From: Pigmentibacter sp. JX0631
Lineage (GTDB): Bacteria > Bdellovibrionota_B > Oligoflexia > Silvanigrellales > Silvanigrellaceae
Length of the DNA: 64,000 bases
Direction: 5' to 3'
Assembly: GCF_029873255.1 (NCBI RefSeq)
Contig: NZ_CP123622.1
Span: 2,827,001 to 2,891,000 of the forward strand
Shown here: piece by piece, positions 1-7,984 of the stretch
Position numbering within the stretch: the first letter of the stretch is position 1
Layout: every line of letters begins with the position of its first letter
Made by a program: the position numbers and the translations under genes
Notes under the pieces: model-generated
What the model was told of the DNA's origin: nothing
The model's input: only the letters and a program-made list of their open reading frames with translations
Databases searched by the model: none

Positions 1-1
1 T

Positions 2-583
2 TTAAATCAGTTTAATAAAATTTCTAATCAAAATTTACAAAACAATATTTCTTATGCTTCTAATATTTTAAAAGAAAATTCTCAAGTTAATCACACTCCA
101 ACTTTAAGTAAAGTAAATGGTAATCATATTAATAACGCTTTTCAAAATATCAATAATAATCAAGGTAATTATGGAAATAATTTTCAACAAAGTCAAAATA
201 ATGCACAAGCGCATAATCAATTAAATAGAAGCAATATGTTTGAAGATATCCCAAGTGAAATCGATCAATTCATAAAAAAAGAAATCGATTTAGGATCTGG
301 AATTGATTTTTATAGAGTAGTGGAAGAGTTCGAAAATAGATTAATATCTGAAGCGTTAAGAAGAACAAATCATAATAAAAATAGAGCAGCTCAGCTTCTT
401 TCTATGAATCGTACAACTTTAGTAGAAAAACTAAAGAAAAGGGCTACTTCATCACCGATTAAAAGTGAAACAGGAAGAGTTAAAAGAAACTCAGCCTTTA
501 CTATATTTGATGGTTTAGGAAATGAAAATCCAGATTTTGAGACAATTGATTTTGTTAATTTAAGTAGTGAAGAAGGTCCTTAA
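2..583 (+). CDS. C-terminal part of a Fis-type HTH transcriptional activator (5' truncated by window edge)
   Basis: The frame is open from the first base of the window, so the gene begins upstream. The first ~78 visible codons are an Asn/Gln-rich low-complexity linker. They are followed by a Fis-type helix-turn-helix: an amphipathic helix with ELI/ISEALRR spacing, then NKNRAAQLLSMNRTTLVEKL. This motif is the usual DNA-binding end of NtrC-family, sigma-54-dependent activators, and the RTTLVEKL ending most resembles FleQ/FlrC-type proteins. A ~50-residue tail without recognised motifs follows. The AAA+ and receiver domains, if present, lie outside the window. An internal ATG at 236 would remove the linker, but the unbroken upstream frame argues against it being the true start. 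Family assignment is good; target genes are unknown. Confidence 0.75.
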   Translation, partial: LNQFNKISNQNLQNNISYASNILKENSQVNHTPTLSKVNGNHINNAFQNINNNQGNYGNNFQQSQNNAQAHNQLNRSNMFEDIPSEIDQFIKKEIDLGSGIDFYRVVEEFENRLISEALRRTNHNKNRAAQLLSMNRTTLVEKLKKRATSSPIKSETGRVKRNSAFTIFDGLGNENPDFETIDFVNLSSEEGP

Positions 584-597
584 TTTCTTGAGGATTT

Positions 598-1275
598 ATG
601 ACGACTTTAGTTAAATATATTTTATTATTTTCATTTTCATTTTCATTTTCATTTTCATTTTCATTTTCTGTTTATGGACAAGATTCTGATTTTGGAGGAT
701 CTTCCAGTAGTTCAACGGGGTCTGTCGATTTTTTAGTGAGTGGTGGTTATTCGCAAGCATTAATTAGTAATTCTAATTATACTGGATATAACGGAACAGT
801 AAAACTTTTATTACCATTTGATAGAAGCTCTAATTTTTCATTTGGTATAAGCGGGAAATATGAGGCATTAACTTCGAGCGATAGTCCAAATTCTAATCCT
901 AATGGCGTTGTTACTTCAACATATGAAGCTGGTTTTGTTGGATTAGATTTGGCTTACAAATTAACTTTTTCATTGTTGGATATTCAATTTAATCCATATG
1001 CATATTATGGTGTTTATAATTATTGGAACAGGGATACTAACTTCAGTGGTAGTATTATTTCTGCTAATCCAACTGTTAATTTAAATGTGCTCTATGGTGC
1101 TGGGTTATCATTTTTATTTAAATTGGGTTTTTTATATTTTGGACCTGCTGTTTATTATTCTCGCGGGTATATAGAAGCAGATGCTTATAATGACACCAAT
1201 GGAAATTCGTTTGGACAAAATACCGGAATTTATCAAATTCTGGATCTTAACTTTTCTTTGGGATTATTTCTATGA
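598..1275 (+). CDS. Outer-membrane beta-barrel-like protein with repeat-encoded signal peptide
   Basis: A 225-residue exported protein of unknown function. The ATG follows a GAGGA ribosome site. The signal peptide is odd: its hydrophobic core is seven Phe-Ser repeats (residues ~11-24) encoded by a hexanucleotide microsatellite, ending near VYGQ. The mature part is rich in alternating aromatic and polar strands (Gly, Tyr, Asn, Ser) and ends in an aromatic-hydrophobic strand, LNFSLGLFL, as outer-membrane beta barrels do. No enzyme motif is seen. Its stop codon overlaps the start of the following RCC1 lipoprotein gene (ATGA), so the two are translationally coupled and probably act together at the cell surface. 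It may belong to an opacity-like or OMP_b-brl group, but that is a fold-level guess. Confidence 0.6.
   Translation: MTTLVKYILLFSFSFSFSFSFSFSVYGQDSDFGGSSSSSTGSVDFLVSGGYSQALISNSNYTGYNGTVKLLLPFDRSSNFSFGISGKYEALTSSDSPNSNPNGVVTSTYEAGFVGLDLAYKLTFSLLDIQFNPYAYYGVYNYWNRDTNFSGSIISANPTVNLNVLYGAGLSFLFKLGFLYFGPAVYYSRGYIEADAYNDTNGNSFGQNTGIYQILDLNFSLGLFL
627..668 (+). repeat. Hexanucleotide microsatellite, seven copies of ATTTTC
   Basis: Seven perfect tandem copies of ATTTTC (42 bp) lie inside the signal-peptide coding region of the preceding outer-membrane protein gene and encode (Phe-Ser)7. The unit is a multiple of three. Slippage would therefore lengthen or shorten the signal-peptide core by two residues without breaking the frame. 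Confidence 0.95.
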
Positions 1276-2612
1276 AAAGTGCAAAAATATTCATTTTATT
1301 TATTATTTTCTTGGTTATACAAAGTTGCTCAGATCTGTCAGATTTAGAGGATCCTGGAAAAAAAGATGATCCCATTTCGCTTGCAAGTTTTGTTTCCTTA
1401 CAGGATTTAGCAAATAAATCAATTTTAACTGGTACAGTTCAATTGTATTCAAGTTTTGGGACAAAGAGTGGATTGATTACCGTAGGTGATGCTAGCGGTT
1501 GTGTCGTGATGAACAATGGAAAACTAAAATGCTGGGGACAAAATGATAAATCTCAATTGGGAGATGGCACTGCAACTGATAGATCTTCCCCTGTTTGGGC
1601 TACTAGTGTAAATCCAGTAAGTAGTGCAGATATCATTGTTGCTGTTGTGTCAGGAAGATCTTCGACTTGTGCATATTTCTATACGGGTTTGAAATGTTGG
1701 GGAAATCAAGCATTGGGAGTTTTAGGAAATGGGCAGACTACAGGTTCTGCTACAACACCACAAGTAGTAACAAATGTCTCAGGCAGAACCATTAAATATA
1801 TTCAATTAAATGATGGTTTTTCTTGTATTCAGGATACATCGGGTGTGGTTTCGTGTTGGGGTGATAATACAAAAGCACAATTAGGTAATGGAAATCAAAC
1901 TTCTTCTACTACAGCAGTAAACTCGTCAATTAATGGTGTATCATCGCAGTTAATTGCACAAAATAATGATAGTTGTGCCTTGGTAAGCGGTGTTGTTAAA
2001 TGTTGGGGGCAGGCTTTCAGTAATTCATCTCCATTTACTCCAGTGACAATTAATTTTGGTGGAAATATACCATCTCAATTGGGTGGTGGTACGACCTTTA
2101 ATCCAAATTTAACTTGTGTAGTAATGGCAAATAGTACCGTTCAATGTTTTGGGGCAACTACAAATAGCAGTGGTGAATTAGGCAATGGAACAAACACAGC
2201 GCCAGCAAATGTAACTACAGGCTATACGGTTATAAATGCAATCACAAGTCAAGCGCTTAGCGGTGTTATGATGGTATCTACCGGTGATTCTGGAGCAAGT
2301 TTATCTTTTAATTATGGTTGTGCTGTTGCAGATGATTACACTAATGTTTATTGCTGGGGAAATAATAGTCTTGGAAATTTGGGTAATGGTTCTACTACGA
2401 ATTCCAATAAAGCAGTAAAGGTCACTAAAACTTGGCCGAGTTCAGATATTATTGATCTTGCTGTAAGCGATGGACGTGCTTGTATATTACTTAAAAATAA
2501 TGATGTCTGGTGCTGGGGTGGAAATTCTTATGGCAAAGGTGAACTTGGAAATGGGAATCTCACAGGAAATACTACAACTGCTATCAAAATACTGAACAGA
2601 TATGATCCTTAA
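1272..2612 (+). CDS. Secreted RCC1-repeat lipoprotein
   Basis: A 446-residue protein with a type II signal peptide whose lipobox (VIQSC) puts the lipidated Cys near residue 19. The rest is about seven RCC1/BNR-like repeats. Each has a paired-cysteine core such as CVVMNNGKLKCWG, CIQDTSGVVSCWG or CILLKNNDVWCWG, followed by a turn like QLGDG, LGNGN or ELGNG. Seven repeats predict a seven-bladed propeller, with the regularly spaced Cys pairs possibly forming disulfides outside the cytoplasm. The ATG overlaps the stop of the upstream outer-membrane protein gene by four bases. No catalytic domain is present, so binding or display is the likely role. A second RCC1 protein with the same repeat style is encoded at 38801-41461. 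Confidence 0.8.
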   Translation: MKSAKIFILFIIFLVIQSCSDLSDLEDPGKKDDPISLASFVSLQDLANKSILTGTVQLYSSFGTKSGLITVGDASGCVVMNNGKLKCWGQNDKSQLGDGTATDRSSPVWATSVNPVSSADIIVAVVSGRSSTCAYFYTGLKCWGNQALGVLGNGQTTGSATTPQVVTNVSGRTIKYIQLNDGFSCIQDTSGVVSCWGDNTKAQLGNGNQTSSTTAVNSSINGVSSQLIAQNNDSCALVSGVVKCWGQAFSNSSPFTPVTINFGGNIPSQLGGGTTFNPNLTCVVMANSTVQCFGATTNSSGELGNGTNTAPANVTTGYTVINAITSQALSGVMMVSTGDSGASLSFNYGCAVADDYTNVYCWGNNSLGNLGNGSTTNSNKAVKVTKTWPSSDIIDLAVSDGRACILLKNNDVWCWGGNSYGKGELGNGNLTGNTTTAIKILNRYDP

Positions 2613-2630
2613 AAACAAATTACATTACTT

Positions 2631-4499
2631 TTAATTTTCTGCTGATAAAAAAGAATTATTATTGTTACTTTCATCAAATAGACGGACGAATTCGTTAGGA
2701 GCTTTGTCAAAAGGCAGAACGTTTTTATTCCCTGAAAAGCTTATACTTTTCCTGGTAAAATCTACAAAATAAGAAGATAAATCTGGCAAAGTAATTTGTG
2801 CCTCAGGAATATTATCATTTGTAACTACAAAGCCAGTTGTTATTCTTAAACGATCAGTAGGTATTGTTTTTAATAAAGACAAGCCATCTATTTTTGTAAC
2901 TGGAGTATTAAATTCTAATAAATCAAGTATTGTTGCAAAAATATCAGATTGTGCTACTGGGGCATTTTGTTTGTGCAAAATTACATTATGATAATTTTTT
3001 GGTGGGACAACAAAAAATGCATTATGAATAATTTCCTTATCATATCCTTGATTAAATATAATATTTTCATTTTTTTCTTCAATATTATTGTTTTTTAATT
3101 CATCACTACTATTAGCATTACTAGATAATTTTGGCAAGTTAACATTTTTATCCATTGGAGCAAGTTCAACAGATTGCCCATGATCTGTTGTATAAAAGAT
3201 CCAAATATTAGGATCTTTTTTTCTAGCTTCTTCAATAAGTTTACTTAAATAAATGTCAGAATAAACAATAGTATTATCGTAAGCATTTGTTCCGTTAGGA
3301 TTGCTTTCAGGAAAAAATATTTTAAATTTTTTCTCAGAATGGCTACTATAAGGGTAATGGCTACCATCCATATGAGCAACAAACAGAAAGGGAGGTTTAA
3401 TTTCACTTAAATGGGGTAAAATACTTTCATTGAGTACTTTTAAATCATCGGCTCCTTTTGAGACACTGACGTTACTACTAAAATCTGTTCCTGCACGATA
3501 ATAATCAACGATATTTTTTCCACTTAATTGGTCAAAGTTTTTCCAGCGTAAATCCTGTGAACTTATAAAAGCTGTATTGTAGCCTCTAGCTTTAGCATAT
3601 TCAAAAATAATTGGAGATGAATATATTCTCCCTTCTGGGTCTATATTTTGTTTTCCCACAAGCATATAGGGAACAGAAATTAAAGTATGCGGTCCTATAC
3701 TAACAACATTATTAAAAGGAATTAAATCACCTTTTTCCGCAAGGAGATCGAGGTTAGGAGTTGTTTTGCGGTGATATCCATAAAGACTCATGTGGCTTTT
3801 TGCTACAGATTCGCCTATAATCCAAAGAATATTAGGCATTTTTTTATTTAATACTGCTTTTGGAATATTAGGTTTATCTTTTTTTAGTTGCTTAAAATAG
3901 AGAGATCTTCCTGTTTCAGGAATTGCAGCATAAAATGCTGAAGTAGCATTTTGATATTCTAATATAAGATACCAATTCATTCCGCATAGAATAGAAAGCG
4001 AAATTGCAAAAACAGCTGCTATGCTATTTATTAAATAATTAAATTTATATTTTTTTAAATTATTATTTAACAAATAAATAACAATAAAAGAAAATAATGT
4101 GAAGTATATAATTTTAATAAAATTTATATTTTCAAAACCTAATTGAAAAGAAAGAGCTGGTTGGCTAAAAAAGAATCTGATTCCGTAGGCACTTAATGGA
4201 GTTTTGTAAAAAGAATAGTGAATAGTCTGGATTGCTAATGGTAAAAAAAGTATTATTGAACCAATAAATTTTCCTATTAAATTTATTTTAAAAAGACTTC
4301 TGCTAATGATTACAAGTGATATTAATATTATGATACTTAGAAAATAATTAACAAAATATCGACCGCCAAAAATATCTAAAAAAAACGAGAAAGGCTTTTT
4401 AAAAACAAAAATATCATAGAATATAAAAAGAATGATAATGAGAAAATTATTTTTAATAGGACTTAAATTAGAAATTTTAGATTTTAATTTTCTTTGCAT
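2631..4499 (-). CDS. EptA-like phosphoethanolamine transferase (sulfatase-fold membrane enzyme)
   Basis: A 622-residue inner-membrane enzyme. Roughly five hydrophobic helices occupy residues ~17-180, and an alkaline-phosphatase/sulfatase-fold domain facing the periplasm follows. Family landmarks are present: the metal-binding IIGES at ~228-231, the nucleophile Thr in GPHTLISVP at ~272, HMDGSHYPY, YDNTIVYSD, and the metal ligands in TTDHGQS near residue 435. Known relatives transfer phosphoethanolamine from phosphatidylethanolamine to lipid A or other glycans, reducing binding of cationic peptides. The acceptor here cannot be told from sequence. The gene lies downstream of rpsR on the same strand but behind a terminator hairpin. 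It converges with the RCC1 lipoprotein gene. Confidence 0.8.
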   Translation of the reverse strand: MQRKLKSKISNLSPIKNNFLIIILFIFYDIFVFKKPFSFFLDIFGGRYFVNYFLSIIILISLVIISRSLFKINLIGKFIGSIILFLPLAIQTIHYSFYKTPLSAYGIRFFFSQPALSFQLGFENINFIKIIYFTLFSFIVIYLLNNNLKKYKFNYLINSIAAVFAISLSILCGMNWYLILEYQNATSAFYAAIPETGRSLYFKQLKKDKPNIPKAVLNKKMPNILWIIGESVAKSHMSLYGYHRKTTPNLDLLAEKGDLIPFNNVVSIGPHTLISVPYMLVGKQNIDPEGRIYSSPIIFEYAKARGYNTAFISSQDLRWKNFDQLSGKNIVDYYRAGTDFSSNVSVSKGADDLKVLNESILPHLSEIKPPFLFVAHMDGSHYPYSSHSEKKFKIFFPESNPNGTNAYDNTIVYSDIYLSKLIEEARKKDPNIWIFYTTDHGQSVELAPMDKNVNLPKLSSNANSSDELKNNNIEEKNENIIFNQGYDKEIIHNAFFVVPPKNYHNVILHKQNAPVAQSDIFATILDLLEFNTPVTKIDGLSLLKTIPTDRLRITTGFVVTNDNIPEAQITLPDLSSYFVDFTRKSISFSGNKNVLPFDKAPNEFVRLFDESNNNNSFLSAEN

Positions 4500-4519
4500 T
4501 TTATTTTAGCCAAAAAAAT

Positions 4520-4550
4520 AAAAGTGATTTCAAATATTGAAATCACTTTT
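4520..4550 (-). terminator. Intrinsic terminator downstream of rpsR
   Basis: A perfect 13-bp inverted repeat (AAAAGTGATTTCA at 4520-4532 with its complement at 4538-4550) and a 5-nt loop. On the minus strand it is followed by the complement of an A-rich run, giving a U-rich tail. It starts 21 bp after the rpsR stop codon and separates rpsR from the EptA-like gene. Confidence 0.8.
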
Positions 4551-4570
4551 AAAAAGTAGTTCGAAACGAA

Positions 4571-4816
4571 TTATCTTGCGTCGCTGCCTTGGCCATAACT
4601 TAATATTGCCATAGTACGTGCTCTTTTTACTGCAAGAGTTAATGCTCTTTGTTGTTGAGCACTTGCACCACTGATGCGACGAGGAACGATTTTACCGTGT
4701 TCTGTTACGAAACGGCGAAGTAACTGAGTGTCTTTATAGTCAAAAGTAATTTGCGGATCTAGCGTACGCTTTGGTCTAGAATAGCGACGTTTTTTCTTTA
4801 CTGTGGATACTGCCAT
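4571..4816 (-). CDS. rpsR: 30S ribosomal protein bS18
   Basis: An 81-residue basic protein with the bS18 core: a Lys/Arg-rich N-terminus ([12 protein letters not shown]), then [26 protein letters not shown] and an [18 protein letters not shown]-terminus. It binds the platform of the small ribosomal subunit next to bS6. An upstream in-frame start at 4840 would add eight residues not typical of the family. The ATG at 4816 was chosen because AGGAG (4824-4828, read on the minus strand) sits seven bases before it. Unlike the common rpsF-rpsR-rplI arrangement, it has no ribosomal neighbours here; mutS lies upstream on the same strand, with 126 bp between them. Confidence 0.95.
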   Translation of the reverse strand: MAVSTVKKKRRYSRPKRTLDPQITFDYKDTQLLRRFVTEHGKIVPRRISGASAQQQRALTLAVKRARTMAILSYGQGSDAR

Positions 4817-4942
4817 GGAAAAACTCCTAATGAAGTTCAATAACGAATATGCAGGCAGCAGCGTTGGGCTTTAACATGCCGACGCAGCGACTCAACAAAA
4901 CTAAGAATTGTCAAATAAGCACAGCTAGCTCCTATCGTCAAG

Positions 4943-7900
4943 TTAAAAGAGAGTTTGTTCTGGCAGACGTGAGACTTCTTTGCTTTTTTTTCCATTTTGA
5001 TTTTGCTTCAAGAAATTTTTTAGAAGATCTTTACCAGTAATTTCTGGTTTTACCTCCGTATTTTTTTCAATAATATCTTTTAGTTGATAAAGCAGAAAGA
5101 GAGAGTCTTTTGGTGTTATTTCATTTAAATCTAATTTCTTAATAATTTCAATTACATATGTGTTGTTTAAGGAAATATCCGAATTACTTTGTCCGGTTTC
5201 TGTTTCCTTTGTTGATATTTCAGAATTTTCGACTGATTTTGTTGGGATAGCGGAATGCTCAACATGCGAAAATGATTTTAAATTTGTTTGTTCTAAACCA
5301 TTCAGAACATCTTCTGCTCTAGAAATTACAGTTTGTGGTAAACCAGCTAAGGCTGCAACATGGATTCCATAGCTTTTTCCAGCACTTCCTTGTAAATAGC
5401 GTCGAGTAAATAAAATTTTATTTTTTTCTATAATTTCAGATACTTCCATAAACATTGGCTGAATATTGGTTTTTTCTTTGGTGACTTCGTAAAGTTCATG
5501 ATAATGGGTTGAAAATAAAGTCCTTGCTTGCACAATGTCGTGTAAATATTCAAGAATAGACCAAGCTAATGAAAGACCATCATAGGTTGATGTTCCTCTA
5601 CCTATTTCATCTAACAAAAGTAAGCTTTTTGGAGTGGCAAATTTCAGCATATTTGCAGTTTCTAACATTTCAACCATGAACGTTGATTGATTTTTTAGTG
5701 CATGATCAGCTGAACCAATCCGGGTGAAAATTCTATCAGCAATTCCTATTTCAGCTTCAGCAGCAGGAACGAAACTACCCATTTGACTTAAAATTTGGGT
5801 TAAAGCAACCTGTCGCATTAATGTACTTTTTCCTGCCATATTCGGGCCTGTAATCAAATGTAACAAAGGCTGTGTTTGATTATCATTACCAAGTTTGCTG
5901 CCTAATTTAATTTCATTTGGGATAAAAGGTTCAGCAGAGGATAAATTTTGAGCAAGAATGGGGTGAGTACTTTTCTTTAAATGAATGTATGGTTCACTAA
6001 TAATTGTTGGTTTGCACCATTGATATGTATTTGCTAATTTTGCGAAATTTAAGCAAAGATCTATTTCAGCAATAATGCTTGCTGTTTCAGATAAGTATTG
6101 TGAATATTCTAAACATTTTTGCCTAATATCTTCAAATAATTCTTTTTCTAATATAATTCTTTTATCGCCAGCACTGAGAGCTTGTTCTTCTAAATCTTTT
6201 AGCTCAGGAGTTATATATCTTTCACAATTTGTTAGAGTTTGTTTGCGGATAAAATGTTTAGGTGCTTGCGCAGTTTTTCCTTTTGAAATTTCAAAATAGT
6301 ATCCAAATGCTCCTGTATATCCAATTTTTAATGTTTGAATTTGGGAAGAATCTTTTTCTTTTTTTTCAAGCTCTTCAAGCATTTTATTAAAATTATGAGT
6401 TAAATTTATTGCAATATCTAATTCCTTAGAAAAACCGAGATTAAAAATGTCTCCACCTTTTCCTAAAATGCTTGCAGGTTCAGATACGAATGCTTTTTCT
6501 AATAGTCTAGTTAAAGGCTCTAATAATTTTATTAAATTATTATTAGAAAAAATATTTCCAAGAAGTTTTGTACTATTTTTATTTACTAATAGAGCATGAA
6601 GTTCTGGTAACAATTGCAAGGTGTGACGCAACCAAGCTAACCCTTTAGGGTCAATATTTCTTTGCGCAATTTTCGCTAGTAACCTTTCAATATCTGCAGT
6701 TTGTCTTAATATTTCTGTCAAATCATGAATGAGATTTTCTGTTTCTAAAATGTCACTAACTTTAGTGAAAGATTCATTGATTTCTATTTCATTTTTATAT
6801 GGATATTTTAATCTTGTTAGTAACAATCTGCTTCCTGATGCTGTTGTGCATTTGTTCAAAAAATGAAACAAGCTTCCTTTTTTTTCACCTGTAGATGTGT
6901 AAAAAAAATCTAAATGTTTTTTTGTGGCATCATCAATAATTAAATGATTATTTAATTCATAAACAGAGATGTGCTGGATATTTTTTAGAATATTTTTCTG
7001 AGTGCTTTTTAAATAATGCAATATAGCAGCTATTGCTTGCAGACTGTTGTTTACAGTATTTAACCCAAATCTGTTAAAATCGTTTTTTTGAAAAAATTCA
7101 GTGAATAATTCGGAACAACTTTCATTTGAATTAATTAACCATTTTTCTATAAAATTTATTGAAATTTGATTTTTTAATTGTAAAGATTTTTGAATTTTTT
7201 GAATTACATCTTTTATATTTTGCGGAATTAAAATTTCTTTGGGAGAAATAGTAGCGATTTCTTCCGATAAAAGAAGAAAATCTAAATTATGTGTTACTTT
7301 AAATTCTCCTGTTGATACATCGATATATGCTAAAGTATATTTTTTTTTATTTTCTAAAATACTAGCTAAATAGCACCCAAATTTTGTTTCGTTATTTAAC
7401 TCGTCATCATCTAAATCACCAGGTACGGCTGGAGTAGCAATACGGGTAATTTCTCTTTTGACAATTCCTTTCGCTTGTCTTGGATCTTCAACTTGATCAC
7501 AGACAGCGACTTTAAAACCAGCTAAAACACATTTTTTTAAGGCATTTTTATAACCTACAACTGGTACACCAGCCATTGGGACAGGGTTGTCACTACTTTT
7601 GTCCCTAGAAGTTAAAGTTAAAGAACATAAATCAGAAGCTATAATAGCATCAATTCCAAACAGTTCGTAAAAATCTCCCATTCTAAAAAAAAGCAAAGCA
7701 TCAGGAAATTCATCTTTTGCTGCTTTAAATTGTTTCATCATTGGAGAATCTAATTGTTTTATTGCAATTCCGGAGCAATGTTCGCTACTCAAACGCTCTA
7801 AAGCGGGTTTTAAATGGGGAGGAAATTCTTTTCCAATAGCTTGCCACTGAGAGAGAAGATAATGTTGTTTGTGAAAGTCGTTGCTATTTTGTTCGGTCAT
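4943..7900 (-). CDS. mutS: DNA mismatch repair ATPase MutS
   Basis: A 985-residue MutS1. The mismatch-reading domain carries FFRMGDFYELF at ~70-80, including the Phe-x-Glu that contacts the mispair. The ABC-type ATPase domain has Walker A GPNMAGKST near 685 and Walker B LLLLDEIGRGTSTYDG near 760, with the FSTHYHEL His loop after it. It is longer than the usual ~850-880 residues: there are ~50 extra N-terminal residues before the conserved MMKQF/FKAAK start, and an extended linker before the C-terminal dimerisation helix. The protein ends in EQTLF, which loosely resembles beta-clamp-binding peptides. A GGG ribosome site precedes the ATG. It recognises mismatches and recruits MutL. Confidence 0.97.
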   Translation of the reverse strand: MTEQNSNDFHKQHYLLSQWQAIGKEFPPHLKPALERLSSEHCSGIAIKQLDSPMMKQFKAAKDEFPDALLFFRMGDFYELFGIDAIIASDLCSLTLTSRDKSSDNPVPMAGVPVVGYKNALKKCVLAGFKVAVCDQVEDPRQAKGIVKREITRIATPAVPGDLDDDELNNETKFGCYLASILENKKKYTLAYIDVSTGEFKVTHNLDFLLLSEEIATISPKEILIPQNIKDVIQKIQKSLQLKNQISINFIEKWLINSNESCSELFTEFFQKNDFNRFGLNTVNNSLQAIAAILHYLKSTQKNILKNIQHISVYELNNHLIIDDATKKHLDFFYTSTGEKKGSLFHFLNKCTTASGSRLLLTRLKYPYKNEIEINESFTKVSDILETENLIHDLTEILRQTADIERLLAKIAQRNIDPKGLAWLRHTLQLLPELHALLVNKNSTKLLGNIFSNNNLIKLLEPLTRLLEKAFVSEPASILGKGGDIFNLGFSKELDIAINLTHNFNKMLEELEKKEKDSSQIQTLKIGYTGAFGYYFEISKGKTAQAPKHFIRKQTLTNCERYITPELKDLEEQALSAGDKRIILEKELFEDIRQKCLEYSQYLSETASIIAEIDLCLNFAKLANTYQWCKPTIISEPYIHLKKSTHPILAQNLSSAEPFIPNEIKLGSKLGNDNQTQPLLHLITGPNMAGKSTLMRQVALTQILSQMGSFVPAAEAEIGIADRIFTRIGSADHALKNQSTFMVEMLETANMLKFATPKSLLLLDEIGRGTSTYDGLSLAWSILEYLHDIVQARTLFSTHYHELYEVTKEKTNIQPMFMEVSEIIEKNKILFTRRYLQGSAGKSYGIHVAALAGLPQTVISRAEDVLNGLEQTNLKSFSHVEHSAIPTKSVENSEISTKETETGQSNSDISLNNTYVIEIIKKLDLNEITPKDSLFLLYQLKDIIEKNTEVKPEITGKDLLKNFLKQNQNGKKSKEVSRLPEQTLF

Positions 7901-7951
7901 TTACTTGCCCTTTTCGAACTGAAAATACGATAGAGCAAAACTATAAAATAG

Positions 7952-7984
7952 AAAAAAATCAGAGTAAAACTTACTCTGATTTTT
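7952..7984 (-). terminator. Bidirectional-type terminator at the 3' end of typA
   Basis: A perfect 14-bp stem (7954-7967 with 7971-7984) around a 3-nt loop, with A-runs on one side and T-runs on the other. It overlaps the typA stop codon (7971-7973). The minus-strand transcript would end in about seven U residues, just before the mutS start region. Confidence 0.85.

Noticed and set aside
627-668. Frame-shifting phase-variation tract
   Set aside because: The unit is six bases, so gain or loss cannot shift the frame; only length modulation is possible.
4849-5040. Plus-strand ORF between rpsR and mutS
   Set aside because: It overlaps the mutS 3' end antisense, has no ribosome site and no recognisable protein character; a shadow of the region.
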